Source of the DNA: Ileibacterium sp.
GTDB taxonomy: Bacteria > Bacillota_I > Bacilli_A > Erysipelotrichales > Erysipelotrichaceae
Reading direction: 5' to 3'
Length of the DNA stretch: 5,254 nucleotides
NCBI GenBank assembly: GCA_021443945.1
Contig: JABUSF010000002.1
Coordinates: 133,370 to 138,623 of the forward strand
Both the position numbers and the translations under genes were made by a program. Shown piece by piece: positions 1-5,254 of this stretch (the first letter of the stretch is position 1; each line of letters begins with the position of its first letter). The notes beneath the pieces are model-generated. The model ran no database searches. It had not been told where the DNA came from and was given only the letters and a program-made list of their open reading frames with translations.

Positions 1-855
1 ACCGGCAAAGGCATTGGAATCATCATCAACAACCCTGAATTTGCGGACGTGGTTTCTCTCGAAGGCGTTGCTCCTACCAAAAACAAAGCCGTTCCGATGA
101 TTGCTGTGGCAACCACAGCCGGAACAGCCGCCGAAACCACCATCAACTACGTTATTACCGACACAGACAAGAAGAGAAAGTTTGTCTGTGTAGATGTTCA
201 TGACATTCCAGTGGTGGCAGTGGTCGATCCGGATATGATGTCTTCCATGCCTTATGGGCTGACCGCTTCCACCGGTATGGATGCTTTAACCCATGCCATT
301 GAAGGCTATACCACTTTAGGCGCCTGGGAACTGGCAGATACGCTGAACCTGAAGGCCATTGAAATCATCGCCCGCTCTTTAAGAGATGCCGTTAATAACG
401 ATCCAAAGGGCAGAGAAGACATGGCTTTAGGTCAGTACATGACCGGGATGGCTTTCTCCAACGTAGGTCTTGGTGTTGTTCATGGCATGGCTCATCCATT
501 GGGCGCTTTCTATGGAACTCCTCATGGCGTGGCCAATGCGGTGCTGCTTCCCTACGTGATGGAATACAACAAAGATTTCACCGGAGACAAATTCCGTGAA
601 ATCGCCCGCGTAATGGGCGTCAAGGGCGTGGATGACATGTCCGAAGACGAATTCCGCAAAGCAGCCATTAATGCTGTCAAACAACTGAGCGCAGATGTCA
701 AGATTCCGGCCACTCTCAAGGAGATTGGTGTCAAAGAAGAAGATCTGGAAGCTTTGACAGATGCAGCCATGGCCGACGTATGCACCGGCGGCAACCCCCG
801 TCCATGCAAATGGGAAGAAATTCTGGAAGTTTACAAAACTGCATACAACGGATAA
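1..855 (+). CDS. fucO: Lactaldehyde reductase / 1,2-propanediol oxidoreductase, Fe-dependent (5' truncated by window edge)
   Basis: Group III iron-dependent alcohol dehydrogenase. The family interconverts L-lactaldehyde and (S)-1,2-propanediol with NAD(H) in the cytoplasm, a redox-balancing step of anaerobic fucose and rhamnose fermentation. The frame is open from base 1, and 284 residues plus the TAA stop are visible. Residue 1 falls just after where the GGGS nucleotide-binding motif would be, so about 100 N-terminal residues, most of the Rossmann-type domain, lie outside the window; the ATG at 49 is internal. Blocks recalled from E. coli FucO match closely: NNPEFADV, TTAGTAAE, INYVITD, KFVCVD.HDIP, DALTHAIEGY, HGMAHPLGAFY and DVCTGGNPR. 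The four iron ligands are present at visible residues Asp94, His98, His161 and His175, equivalent to E. coli D196, H200, H263 and H277. It is the last gene of its unit, followed by a terminator. Family assignment is secure; lactaldehyde specificity rests on similarity. Confidence 0.93.
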   Translation, partial: TGKGIGIIINNPEFADVVSLEGVAPTKNKAVPMIAVATTAGTAAETTINYVITDTDKKRKFVCVDVHDIPVVAVVDPDMMSSMPYGLTASTGMDALTHAIEGYTTLGAWELADTLNLKAIEIIARSLRDAVNNDPKGREDMALGQYMTGMAFSNVGLGVVHGMAHPLGAFYGTPHGVANAVLLPYVMEYNKDFTGDKFREIARVMGVKGVDDMSEDEFRKAAINAVKQLSADVKIPATLKEIGVKEEDLEALTDAAMADVCTGGNPRPCKWEEILEVYKTAYNG

Positions 856-862
856 TACGAAC

Positions 863-897
863 AAAGCTCTGGTTCCATCGGGTTCCAGAGCTTTTTT
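863..897 (+). terminator. Intrinsic terminator after fucO, possibly shared with the convergent Nudix gene
   Basis: A perfect 10-bp stem pairs AAAGCTCTGG (863-872) with CCAGAGCTTT (885-894) around a 12-nt loop, and a run of six T (892-897) follows on the plus strand. It starts 8 nt after the fucO stop and ends 2 nt before the stop codon of the minus-strand gene. The same hairpin forms on the minus strand, where the downstream tract (TTTGTTCGTATT) is less pure. It probably works in both directions, with the plus direction stronger. Confidence 0.9.
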
Positions 898-899
898 GG

Positions 900-1400
900 T
901 CAGATACGGATTTGGTCCATTAAATCCTGGCCATTGCAGCTTGCTTCGATCAGCTGATCCTGCAGATAGGTCAGGTTCATGTAAAACAAAGGCTCGTCCG
1001 GGTTTCTCAGCTTATTCAGAAACAGGAAATCCCCCTGCCATAAAGGCAGCTGGAAGACTTGGTCAATGGGCACCCATTCCAGAACACCTTCTCTGCACTC
1101 CTTCAGGCTTCCCTGCGCATGTCCTCCGGAATACAGAAACATCAGCTCGGTATACACCGGGCAGTCTTTTTCCTCATAAAAATTAAAGGTGATGATTCCC
1201 TTCAGCTCAGGATCTTTCCAGACCAGCCCTGTTTCTTCCAGTGTTTCTCTCTGCATGCACTCCAGAACGGTTTCCCCAAATTCCATCTTGCCCCCGATGC
1301 CCAGCCATTTGTCGCGGCTGATGTCGTTTTCCTTTTTGGTTCGGTGCAGCATCAGCCAGCAGCCGTCTTTTTCAATGTATCCAAGTGTCGTATTTTTCAT
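900..1400 (-). CDS. Nudix hydrolase, MutX-like (probable 8-oxo-dGTP diphosphatase)
   Basis: A 166-residue cytoplasmic Nudix hydrolase. The Nudix box GX5EX7REUXEEXGU is at residues 37-59 (G37, E43, R51-E52, E55-E56, G58-L59), with Thr53 at the usually aliphatic position; the RE..EE acidic residues bind the catalytic Mg2+ or Mn2+. Upstream are an N-terminal strand and LMLHRTKKEND. Downstream are KGIITF and EGVLEWVP followed by LPLWQGD, an arrangement seen in streptococcal MutX-type 8-oxo-dGTPases. Such enzymes cleave oxidised dGTP to the monophosphate and pyrophosphate and so prevent G-to-T type mutations; other nucleotide substrates remain possible. The frame is open further upstream to an ATG at 1469, but the ATG at 1400 is preferred: it has AGAGGA 7 nt upstream and starts directly at the domain, and the extra 23 residues would overlap the divergent promoter region. 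It is monocistronic, convergent with fucO and divergent from the AEC genes. Confidence 0.88.
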   Translation of the reverse strand: MKNTTLGYIEKDGCWLMLHRTKKENDISRDKWLGIGGKMEFGETVLECMQRETLEETGLVWKDPELKGIITFNFYEEKDCPVYTELMFLYSGGHAQGSLKECREGVLEWVPIDQVFQLPLWQGDFLFLNKLRNPDEPLFYMNLTYLQDQLIEASCNGQDLMDQIRI

Positions 1401-1407
1401 GATGTTA

Positions 1408-1413
1408 TCCTCT
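1408..1413 (-). promoter_or_regulatory. Ribosome binding site fixing the Nudix gene start
   Basis: Read on the minus strand this is AGAGGA, 7 nt before the ATG at 1400. It supports that start over the upstream in-frame ATG at 1469. Confidence 0.7.
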
Positions 1414-1424
1414 GTCTGTCTTTC

Positions 1425-1433
1425 AGTGTAGCA
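1425..1433 (-). promoter_or_regulatory. Candidate extended -10 promoter for the Nudix gene
   Basis: The minus strand reads TGC followed by TACACT (4/6 matches to TATAAT, with a TGn extension), 24 nt upstream of the Nudix ATG, leaving room for a short leader carrying AGAGGA. No good -35 hexamer lies at the right distance, so the call rests on the extended -10 alone. Confidence 0.3.
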
Positions 1434-1468
1434 GATGGCTGGCCGCAGGCTGGCAGCTGAAAAACGCA

Positions 1469-1496
1469 TTGTCTTTTTGAGCGTGAAGTTTAGAAT
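1469..1496 (+). promoter_or_regulatory. Candidate sigma-A type promoter for the AEC operon
   Basis: TTGTCT (1469-1474, 4/6 to TTGACA) and TAGAAT (1491-1496, 5/6 to TATAAT) are separated by 16 bp. Transcription would start near 1503, giving a leader of about 20 nt that contains the GGGGAG ribosome binding site (1512-1517) before the ATG at 1524. It is the best match in the 123-bp divergent region, but no experimental mark supports it. Confidence 0.45.
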
Positions 1497-1523
1497 ACCT
1501 TTTATGAAAAAGGGGAGAAGGTT

Positions 1524-2462
1524 ATGGAACTGTCGTGGATTTTATTCCAGAAGATTTTCAGCATGATGATCATGCTGCTGATTGGATACATTCTGGTCAA
1601 AACAAAAAAGCTGAAAGCGGAAAATGCCGGGGTGCTTTCTGTCATTCTGCTTTGGACGGTCACTCCCTGCACCAGACTGACAGGCCTTCAGCAGGCTTAT
1701 GAACCCGGCAAGCTGATCCTTCTGCTCTGGACACTGGCCGCCGCCGCAGTGATTCATGGCGTGTATATCGGCCTGGCGGGTCTGCTTCGAAAGCTGTACA
1801 AACTGGATGCGGTGGACCGCAGCTGCCTGGTGTACACCAATGCAGGCAATCTTCTGGTTCCTTTGATCATTGCCCTGCTGGGGAAAGAATATATGTTGTA
1901 TATTGTCCCCTATCTGATTGTGGAAACCCCCTTGTTCTGGACGGATCTGATCCGGCAGTTCAATCCCAAATACCCTCTGGTTTTAAAGAAAATCATTCTC
2001 AACCCAAACATTGTGGCCATTCTCGTGGGATTGGTTCTGTTTTTTGCACAGATCACTCTGCCCAAGCCCGCATTGGACTTATGTGAGTCGATGACGTCGC
2101 TTGCCGGTCCTGTTTCCATGATCATGATCGGTATGATTGCAGCGGAACTGGAGATCAAATCGGTCCTGCTGAATGCAAAAATATGGGCTGTCTCTTTAGG
2201 AAGACTTGTTTTGTTTCCTTTGGTCTGTATTGTTTTGCTGGCGCTGACGGGCATCAGCCGTCAGTCTGCCCTGATTCATGATGCCTTCCTGGTGATCATG
2301 CTGGCTGCATCCGCTCCGGTTGCAGCGACCGTGGTGCAGATGGCGGATACCTACGGAAGTTTGGAAAAAGCGGAAAAAGCAAGTGCCATTAATGTCCTGA
2401 GCACGCTGCTTTGCGTAGTGACTATGCCGATGATCACTATTTTGTATCAAATGTTTTGCTAG
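1524..2462 (+). CDS. AEC (auxin efflux carrier) family transporter, paralogue 1
   Basis: A 312-residue integral membrane permease of the AEC/Mem_trans family (PF03547 type). Hydrophobic segments fall at about 9-26, 36-55, 64-88, 100-120, 122-140, 158-176, 190-208, 219-240, 252-273 and 286-310. This fits the ten-helix 5+5 arrangement of the PIN/AEC fold. Family-like motifs include N106-AGN-LLVPL in helix 4, LNPNI.AI at 159-166 starting helix 6, SM.MIGM at 198-204 in helix 7, and APVAATVVQMAD at 264-275 in helix 9. Pro113 and Pro265 sit where the two crossover helices break in PIN proteins. Bacterial members are secondary carriers for organic anions such as malate, or are uncharacterised; the substrate cannot be read from sequence. 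ATG 1524 follows GGGGAGAAGG. It is the first gene of an operon with a paralogue starting 12 nt after its stop. Confidence 0.88.
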   Translation: MELSWILFQKIFSMMIMLLIGYILVKTKKLKAENAGVLSVILLWTVTPCTRLTGLQQAYEPGKLILLLWTLAAAAVIHGVYIGLAGLLRKLYKLDAVDRSCLVYTNAGNLLVPLIIALLGKEYMLYIVPYLIVETPLFWTDLIRQFNPKYPLVLKKIILNPNIVAILVGLVLFFAQITLPKPALDLCESMTSLAGPVSMIMIGMIAAELEIKSVLLNAKIWAVSLGRLVLFPLVCIVLLALTGISRQSALIHDAFLVIMLAASAPVAATVVQMADTYGSLEKAEKASAINVLSTLLCVVTMPMITILYQMFC

Positions 2463-2468
2463 AAGGAG
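2463..2468 (+). promoter_or_regulatory. Ribosome binding site of AEC paralogue 2, abutting the stop of paralogue 1
   Basis: AAGGAG begins at the first base after the TAG of the upstream gene (2460-2462) and lies 6 nt before the ATG at 2475. A ribosome terminating on the first gene would cover this site, so tight co-expression of the two carriers by reinitiation is likely. Confidence 0.75.
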
Positions 2469-2474
2469 AGTGCA

Positions 2475-3413
2475 ATGGAACTTTCGTGGATTCTGTTTCA
2501 GAAAATACTGAGCATGGTTTTGATGCTGGCGATTGGATATGTCCTGGTCAAAACCAAAAAGATGAGTACGGATCAGTCCGCCGCTTTGTCCGCTATCATG
2601 CTCTGGGTGGTGACCCCCTGCATTATGCTGACGTCTTTGCAGCAGACCTTTGAAATGGAAAAGCTGAAAGCTTTGCTGTATTTGTTTGGAGCGGTTATTC
2701 TCATTCACATTCTTTTTATTGCTCTGGCTTCCTTTTTAAAGAAGGCGCTGAAGCTGGATACCGTGGAACAGATCTGTCTGGTGTACTCCAACGGGGGCAA
2801 CTTGATTGTTCCTCTGGTCACAGCGCTGCTTGGCAAGGAGTTTATTTTGTTTGGGATTCCGTTTCTGGTGGTGCAGACCACTTTGTTCTGGACCCATGTG
2901 ATCCGGCTTTACGATCCCAACACCCCTGTAAACCTGAAAAAGATTTTGCTGAACCCAAACATTCTGGCCATTGCCGCCGGTCTGATCCTGTTCTTTTTGA
3001 ACATTCGGCTGCCTAAGCCGGCTCTGGACTTGTGCGATGCTATGACTGGAATGGCCGGCCCTTTGTCCATGCTGATGATTGGTATGCTGTCTGCAGGTCT
3101 GGACTGGAAGAAAACTTTGACAGACAGAAGGGTCTGGCTGGTCTGCTTTGGAAGGCTGATGGCTTTTCCTCTGCTGTTTCTGCTGCTGCTGGCAGCCTCC
3201 AGGATCAGTGCCCAGTCCGTCCTGCTGCATCAGGCTTTTCTGGTGACTTCTCTGGCCATCTGCGCTCCGGTGGCTGCCACGGTGGTGCAGATGGCGGACA
3301 GTTTTGGCAGTCTGAAACAGGCCGAACTGGCCAGTGCGGTCAATGTTTTAAGCACGATTCTGTGCGTAGTGACCATGCCATTGCTCATTGGAGTTTATCA
3401 GCTGCTTTGCTGA
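2475..3413 (+). CDS. AEC (auxin efflux carrier) family transporter, paralogue 2
   Basis: Also 312 residues. It aligns end to end without a gap to the preceding protein, with about 184 identical positions (59 %). The first ten residues (MELSWILFQK) are identical, as are LPKPALDLC (179-187) and most of the helix 9 to helix 10 block (264-302). The ten predicted helices, the helix 4 motif N106-GGN-LIVPL and the crossover prolines Pro113 and Pro265 are kept. Divergence concentrates at residues 31-40 and 61-100, in the linker at 141-150, and at 211-220, where this copy carries a more basic loop (DWKKTLTDRR). The pair is an old tandem duplication kept under selection. Substrate is unknown; organic anion transport is the usual guess for bacterial members. 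No terminator follows before the regulator gene 47 nt downstream. Confidence 0.88.
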   Translation: MELSWILFQKILSMVLMLAIGYVLVKTKKMSTDQSAALSAIMLWVVTPCIMLTSLQQTFEMEKLKALLYLFGAVILIHILFIALASFLKKALKLDTVEQICLVYSNGGNLIVPLVTALLGKEFILFGIPFLVVQTTLFWTHVIRLYDPNTPVNLKKILLNPNILAIAAGLILFFLNIRLPKPALDLCDAMTGMAGPLSMLMIGMLSAGLDWKKTLTDRRVWLVCFGRLMAFPLLFLLLLAASRISAQSVLLHQAFLVTSLAICAPVAATVVQMADSFGSLKQAELASAVNVLSTILCVVTMPLLIGVYQLLC

Positions 3414-3424
3414 TGAGTGACGGT

Positions 3425-3454
3425 TTGACAAGGCGGCCTGATATCCATTAATAT
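3425..3454 (+). promoter_or_regulatory. Promoter of the MntR/DtxR-type regulator, predicted to give a leaderless transcript
   Basis: A perfect TTGACA -35 box (3425-3430) is followed after 18 bp by TAATAT (3449-3454, 4/6). ATTAAT at 3447-3452 with 16 bp is an alternative -10. Either choice puts the transcription start at about 3459-3462, on or beside the A of the ATG at 3461. The spacer holds a small inverted repeat, AGGC-G-GCCT (3431-3439), a plausible but unproven operator. Confidence 0.55.
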
Positions 3455-3460
3455 TTTTTT

Positions 3461-3847
3461 ATGATGAAACAGGATACTGGATTAAGTGAATCCATCGAAG
3501 ACTACCTCGAATCAATTCTTGTCCTTTCCACCCAGCTGAAAAATGTGCGCTCGGTGGATGTGGCCAGCTATCTTGGCTATTCGAAGCCTTCTGTATCCCA
3601 TGCTGTGAAGCTGCTTGTGGAAGACGGACTTGTGGAGCTGTCTCCCAATAAATATCTGCTGCTGACAGAGGAAGGGAAAAAGGCTGCCGAAGAAACCTAT
3701 CAGCGTCATGTTTTCTTTTCCGACATGCTGGAAGCCATTGGCGTTCCCAAAGACATTGCGGCCGAAGATGCCTGCCGCATTGAGCATGTGATTTCCCAGG
3801 AAACCTTTGAAGCCATTCGGCGCTATTACGAAAGCCGGCAGAAATAA
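3461..3847 (+). CDS. MntR/DtxR family metal-dependent transcriptional regulator, short form
   Basis: A 128-residue cytoplasmic DNA-binding repressor type. An N-terminal winged helix-turn-helix covers about residues 8-75 (IEDYLESI, then VDVASYLGYSKPSVSHAVKL as the recognition region, then the wing L..LTEEGK). A shorter metal-binding and dimerisation part follows (76-128). With a constant +6 offset to Bacillus MntR, all six ligand positions are found: Asp14, Glu17, His83, Cys105, Glu108 and His109. MntR has Glu at the fourth position, while DtxR/IdeR has Cys, so the metal could be Mn(II) or Fe(II). There is no C-terminal SH3/FeoA domain, and the protein ends about 14 residues earlier than MntR (142). 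The start must be ATG 3461 or 3464: the frame is closed by TAA at 3449, and later starts would remove Asp14 and Glu17. No Shine-Dalgarno precedes it. Targets are unknown; autoregulation or control of the upstream AEC genes is only inference. Confidence 0.88.
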   Translation: MMKQDTGLSESIEDYLESILVLSTQLKNVRSVDVASYLGYSKPSVSHAVKLLVEDGLVELSPNKYLLLTEEGKKAAEETYQRHVFFSDMLEAIGVPKDIAAEDACRIEHVISQETFEAIRRYYESRQK

Positions 3848-3882
3848 GGTGATTCGGTCAGCGGATTCAATCCAACCATTGC

Positions 3883-3905
3883 AGATGCCTCAGGCATCTT
3901 TTTTT
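3883..3905 (+). terminator. Intrinsic terminator after the regulator gene
   Basis: AGATGCC (3883-3889) and GGCATCT (3893-3899) form a perfect 7-bp stem with a TCA loop, running into seven T (3899-3905). It lies 35 nt after the regulator stop and isolates it from the downstream U32 gene. Confidence 0.92.
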
Positions 3906-3954
3906 CTGCTTTGAACCCTGGAGCAGTCCATCCTGCAAATAAAGATTTTGCCGT

Positions 3955-3960
3955 TAAAAT
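3955..3960 (+). promoter_or_regulatory. Candidate -10 box for the U32 gene
   Basis: TAAAAT (5/6 to TATAAT) lies 23 nt before the ATG at 3984, so that the short leader would carry AAGGAGGG (3970-3977). No convincing -35 hexamer stands upstream. A promoter is expected somewhere in 3906-3965 because a strong terminator precedes it. Confidence 0.35.
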
Positions 3961-3983
3961 AAAAAGAATAAGGAGGGCTTTGT

Positions 3984-5254
3984 ATGAAAGCTGAAGTACT
4001 GGCACCTGCCGGCAATCAGGAAGCGCTGGATGCAGCCATTGCTGCTGGTGCAGATGCGGTTTATTTTGGACTTCCCATGTTTGGAGCCCGGGCGTTTGCC
4101 AAAAACTTCTCCCTGAAGCAGACCAGAGACATCATTCGTCAGGCTCATCTGCAGGGAGTCAAAATATATATCACAATGAACACCATTCTGGAAGAAGATC
4201 AGATGGAAATGGCTTTTGACTGGGCCAGACAGCTGTATGAAATGGGAGTGGATGCACTGATCATTCAGGATCTCGGCTTCCTTCATCTGCTTCATGAACG
4301 TCTTCCTGAGCTGGAGCTTCATGCTTCCACTCAGATTTCCGTCTCCAAGCCCTGGCAGATCGAACAGCTGAAAAAGCTGGGGGTCAAGCGGGTGGTGCTC
4401 GCCAGAGAAGCCAGTCTGGATGAAATCAAAGCGTGTGCTCAAACCGGTATGGAACTGGAAGTGTTTGTCCATGGCGCCATTTGTATTTCCTGGTCGGGTC
4501 AATGTCAGTTTTCCAGAATTCGCTACGGACGATCGGGCAACAAAGGAGCCTGTGCCCAGCCCTGCCGCATGGAATACACACTGCTCGAAGACGGCAAGCC
4601 GGTCAAAACGGAAGGCAGTTTTCTGCTTTCTCCAAAAGACTTGAGCGTGCTGCAGAACATTCCGGAACTGGAGAAGGCAGGTGTGGCCTCTTTGAAAATC
4701 GAAGGGCGCATGAAATCGCCGTCGTATGTATTTGAGGCCGTCTCCAAAGCGAAAAAAGCGCAGGAAGGCAAAAAGCTTTCGGAACAGGATGAAAAGGATT
4801 TGAAGGTGACCTTCAACCGGGAATACACCAAAGGCCATGCCTACAACAAACGGGGAAGTGATTTCATGAATCCGATTGCCCCCAACCATCAGGGCATTAC
4901 CGTTGGAAAAGTTTTGAAAACGGTTCGGGACAAAGTGCAGATCCGTCTGTTCGACGATCTCCATCAAAACGATGGCCTTCGCTTCGAGTGCGGCAAAAAC
5001 AGCCCTGGCATGCGGGTCAATTTCCTCTATGACGAAAAAGGAAAACTCATCCGCCAGGCTAAGGCCGGGGATGTGGTTCAGGTCTCTCTGGATGCAAGGG
5101 TGTCTGCCGGCACCATTGTCAAAAAGACAGTGGACTTCCAGCTGGAACAGAATACGGAACATGCCGTAAAGCAGACCAGGAGACAGTCCGATGTGTTTAT
5201 GAAGCTGACCTGCCTAAAAGCAGGAGATCCGTTAACGCTGACCATTGGAGATGG
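3984..5254 (+). CDS. U32 family protein, RlhA-like (23S rRNA cytidine hydroxylase type), 3' truncated by window edge
   Basis: 423 codons are visible with no stop before the window end. ATG 3984 is fixed by AAGGAGGG 6 nt upstream, and the protein opens with the U32 signature EVLAPAGNQEALDAAI.AGADAVYFG. The core block at residues 161-198 holds HGAIC, SGQC, GRSGNKG and CAQPCR. Its Cys167, Cys174, Cys190 and Cys194 match the conserved cysteines thought to bind an iron-sulfur cluster in this family. Beyond residue 275, FNREYTKGH and MNP..PNHQGITVGKV (295-310) resemble the longer U32 proteins with a C-terminal DUF3656 region. E. coli RlhA, which makes 5-hydroxycytidine at 23S rRNA C2501, belongs to these. 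A tRNA-hydroxylating TrhP relative, or an uncharacterised member still labelled peptidase, is the main alternative. It appears to be transcribed alone from its own promoter; anything downstream is unseen. Confidence 0.85.
   Translation, partial: MKAEVLAPAGNQEALDAAIAAGADAVYFGLPMFGARAFAKNFSLKQTRDIIRQAHLQGVKIYITMNTILEEDQMEMAFDWARQLYEMGVDALIIQDLGFLHLLHERLPELELHASTQISVSKPWQIEQLKKLGVKRVVLAREASLDEIKACAQTGMELEVFVHGAICISWSGQCQFSRIRYGRSGNKGACAQPCRMEYTLLEDGKPVKTEGSFLLSPKDLSVLQNIPELEKAGVASLKIEGRMKSPSYVFEAVSKAKKAQEGKKLSEQDEKDLKVTFNREYTKGHAYNKRGSDFMNPIAPNHQGITVGKVLKTVRDKVQIRLFDDLHQNDGLRFECGKNSPGMRVNFLYDEKGKLIRQAKAGDVVQVSLDARVSAGTIVKKTVDFQLEQNTEHAVKQTRRQSDVFMKLTCLKAGDPLTLTIGD

Noticed and set aside
761..1186. 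Plus-strand open frame spanning the fucO end, the terminator and the Nudix gene
   Set aside because: It overlaps two well-supported genes in other frames, crosses a terminator and has no recognisable domain.
1401..1469. N-terminal extension of the Nudix protein from the ATG at 1469
   Set aside because: The extra 23 residues show no family similarity, and the ATG at 1400 has its own AGAGGA site and begins directly at the domain.
1504..1566. Possible 20-codon leader peptide starting at ATG 1504 and overlapping the first AEC gene
   Set aside because: It has no ribosome binding site of its own, its frame simply overlaps the AEC coding sequence, and there is no attenuator-like structure or codon bias.
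2196..3230. Minus-strand open frames opposite the two AEC genes
   Set aside because: The antisense products are Gln/His-rich, as expected from reading the complement of Leu/Val-rich membrane helices, and have no start signals or domains.
3441..3460. T7 run before the regulator as a terminator of the AEC operon
   Set aside because: Only a very weak AT-only ATAT/ATAT pairing precedes the T-run. There is no GC-rich stem, and the run fits better as the start-proximal part of the regulator promoter.
3954..5162. A 402-codon open frame on the minus strand, opposite the U32 gene
   Set aside because: The plus-strand frame shows clear U32 motifs, a strong ribosome binding site and no stop to the window edge. 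The antisense product has no recognisable domain, is rich in Phe, His and Gln, and has its stop side in the U32 leader. It is a codon-usage shadow.

Overview
The window looks like chromosome from a fermentative Firmicute: roughly balanced base composition, strong AGGAGG-type ribosome binding sites, short intergenic gaps and intrinsic terminators with T-tracts. The protein types (FucO-like dehydrogenase, MutX-like Nudix enzyme, AEC carriers, short MntR/DtxR-type regulator, U32 protein) fit a gut clostridial or erysipelotrichial lineage. That placement is an inference, because there is no rRNA or other marker gene here.

Layout. (1) Positions 1-855 hold the C-terminal three quarters of a fucO-type lactaldehyde/1,2-propanediol oxidoreductase, cut by the left window edge. 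(2) A palindromic terminator at 863-897 separates it from a convergent MutX-like Nudix hydrolase on the minus strand (900-1400). (3) A 123-bp divergent intergenic region carries candidate promoters for the Nudix gene and for the rightward genes. (4) Two tandem AEC-family permease genes follow (1524-2462 and 2475-3413). Both encode 312 residues and align without gaps at about 59 % identity (184/312, counted by hand). (5) A 128-residue MntR/DtxR-type metalloregulator (3461-3847) has its own consensus -35 box but no ribosome binding site, and ends at a strong terminator (3883-3905). (6) A U32 family protein of the RlhA (23S rRNA C2501 hydroxylase) type starts at 3984 and runs off the right edge.

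How they fit together. The AEC pair is clearly an operon. No convincing terminator separates it from the regulator, so read-through into the regulator is possible. FucO, the Nudix enzyme and the U32 protein look like independent units. Nothing in the window shows what the AEC carriers transport.

I found no mobile element, CRISPR array, RNA gene or obviously new multi-gene system. The observations most worth a second look are the apparently leaderless regulator mRNA, the mixed MntR/DtxR metal-site residues of that regulator, and the equal-length tandem AEC pair, which might form a heteromer.
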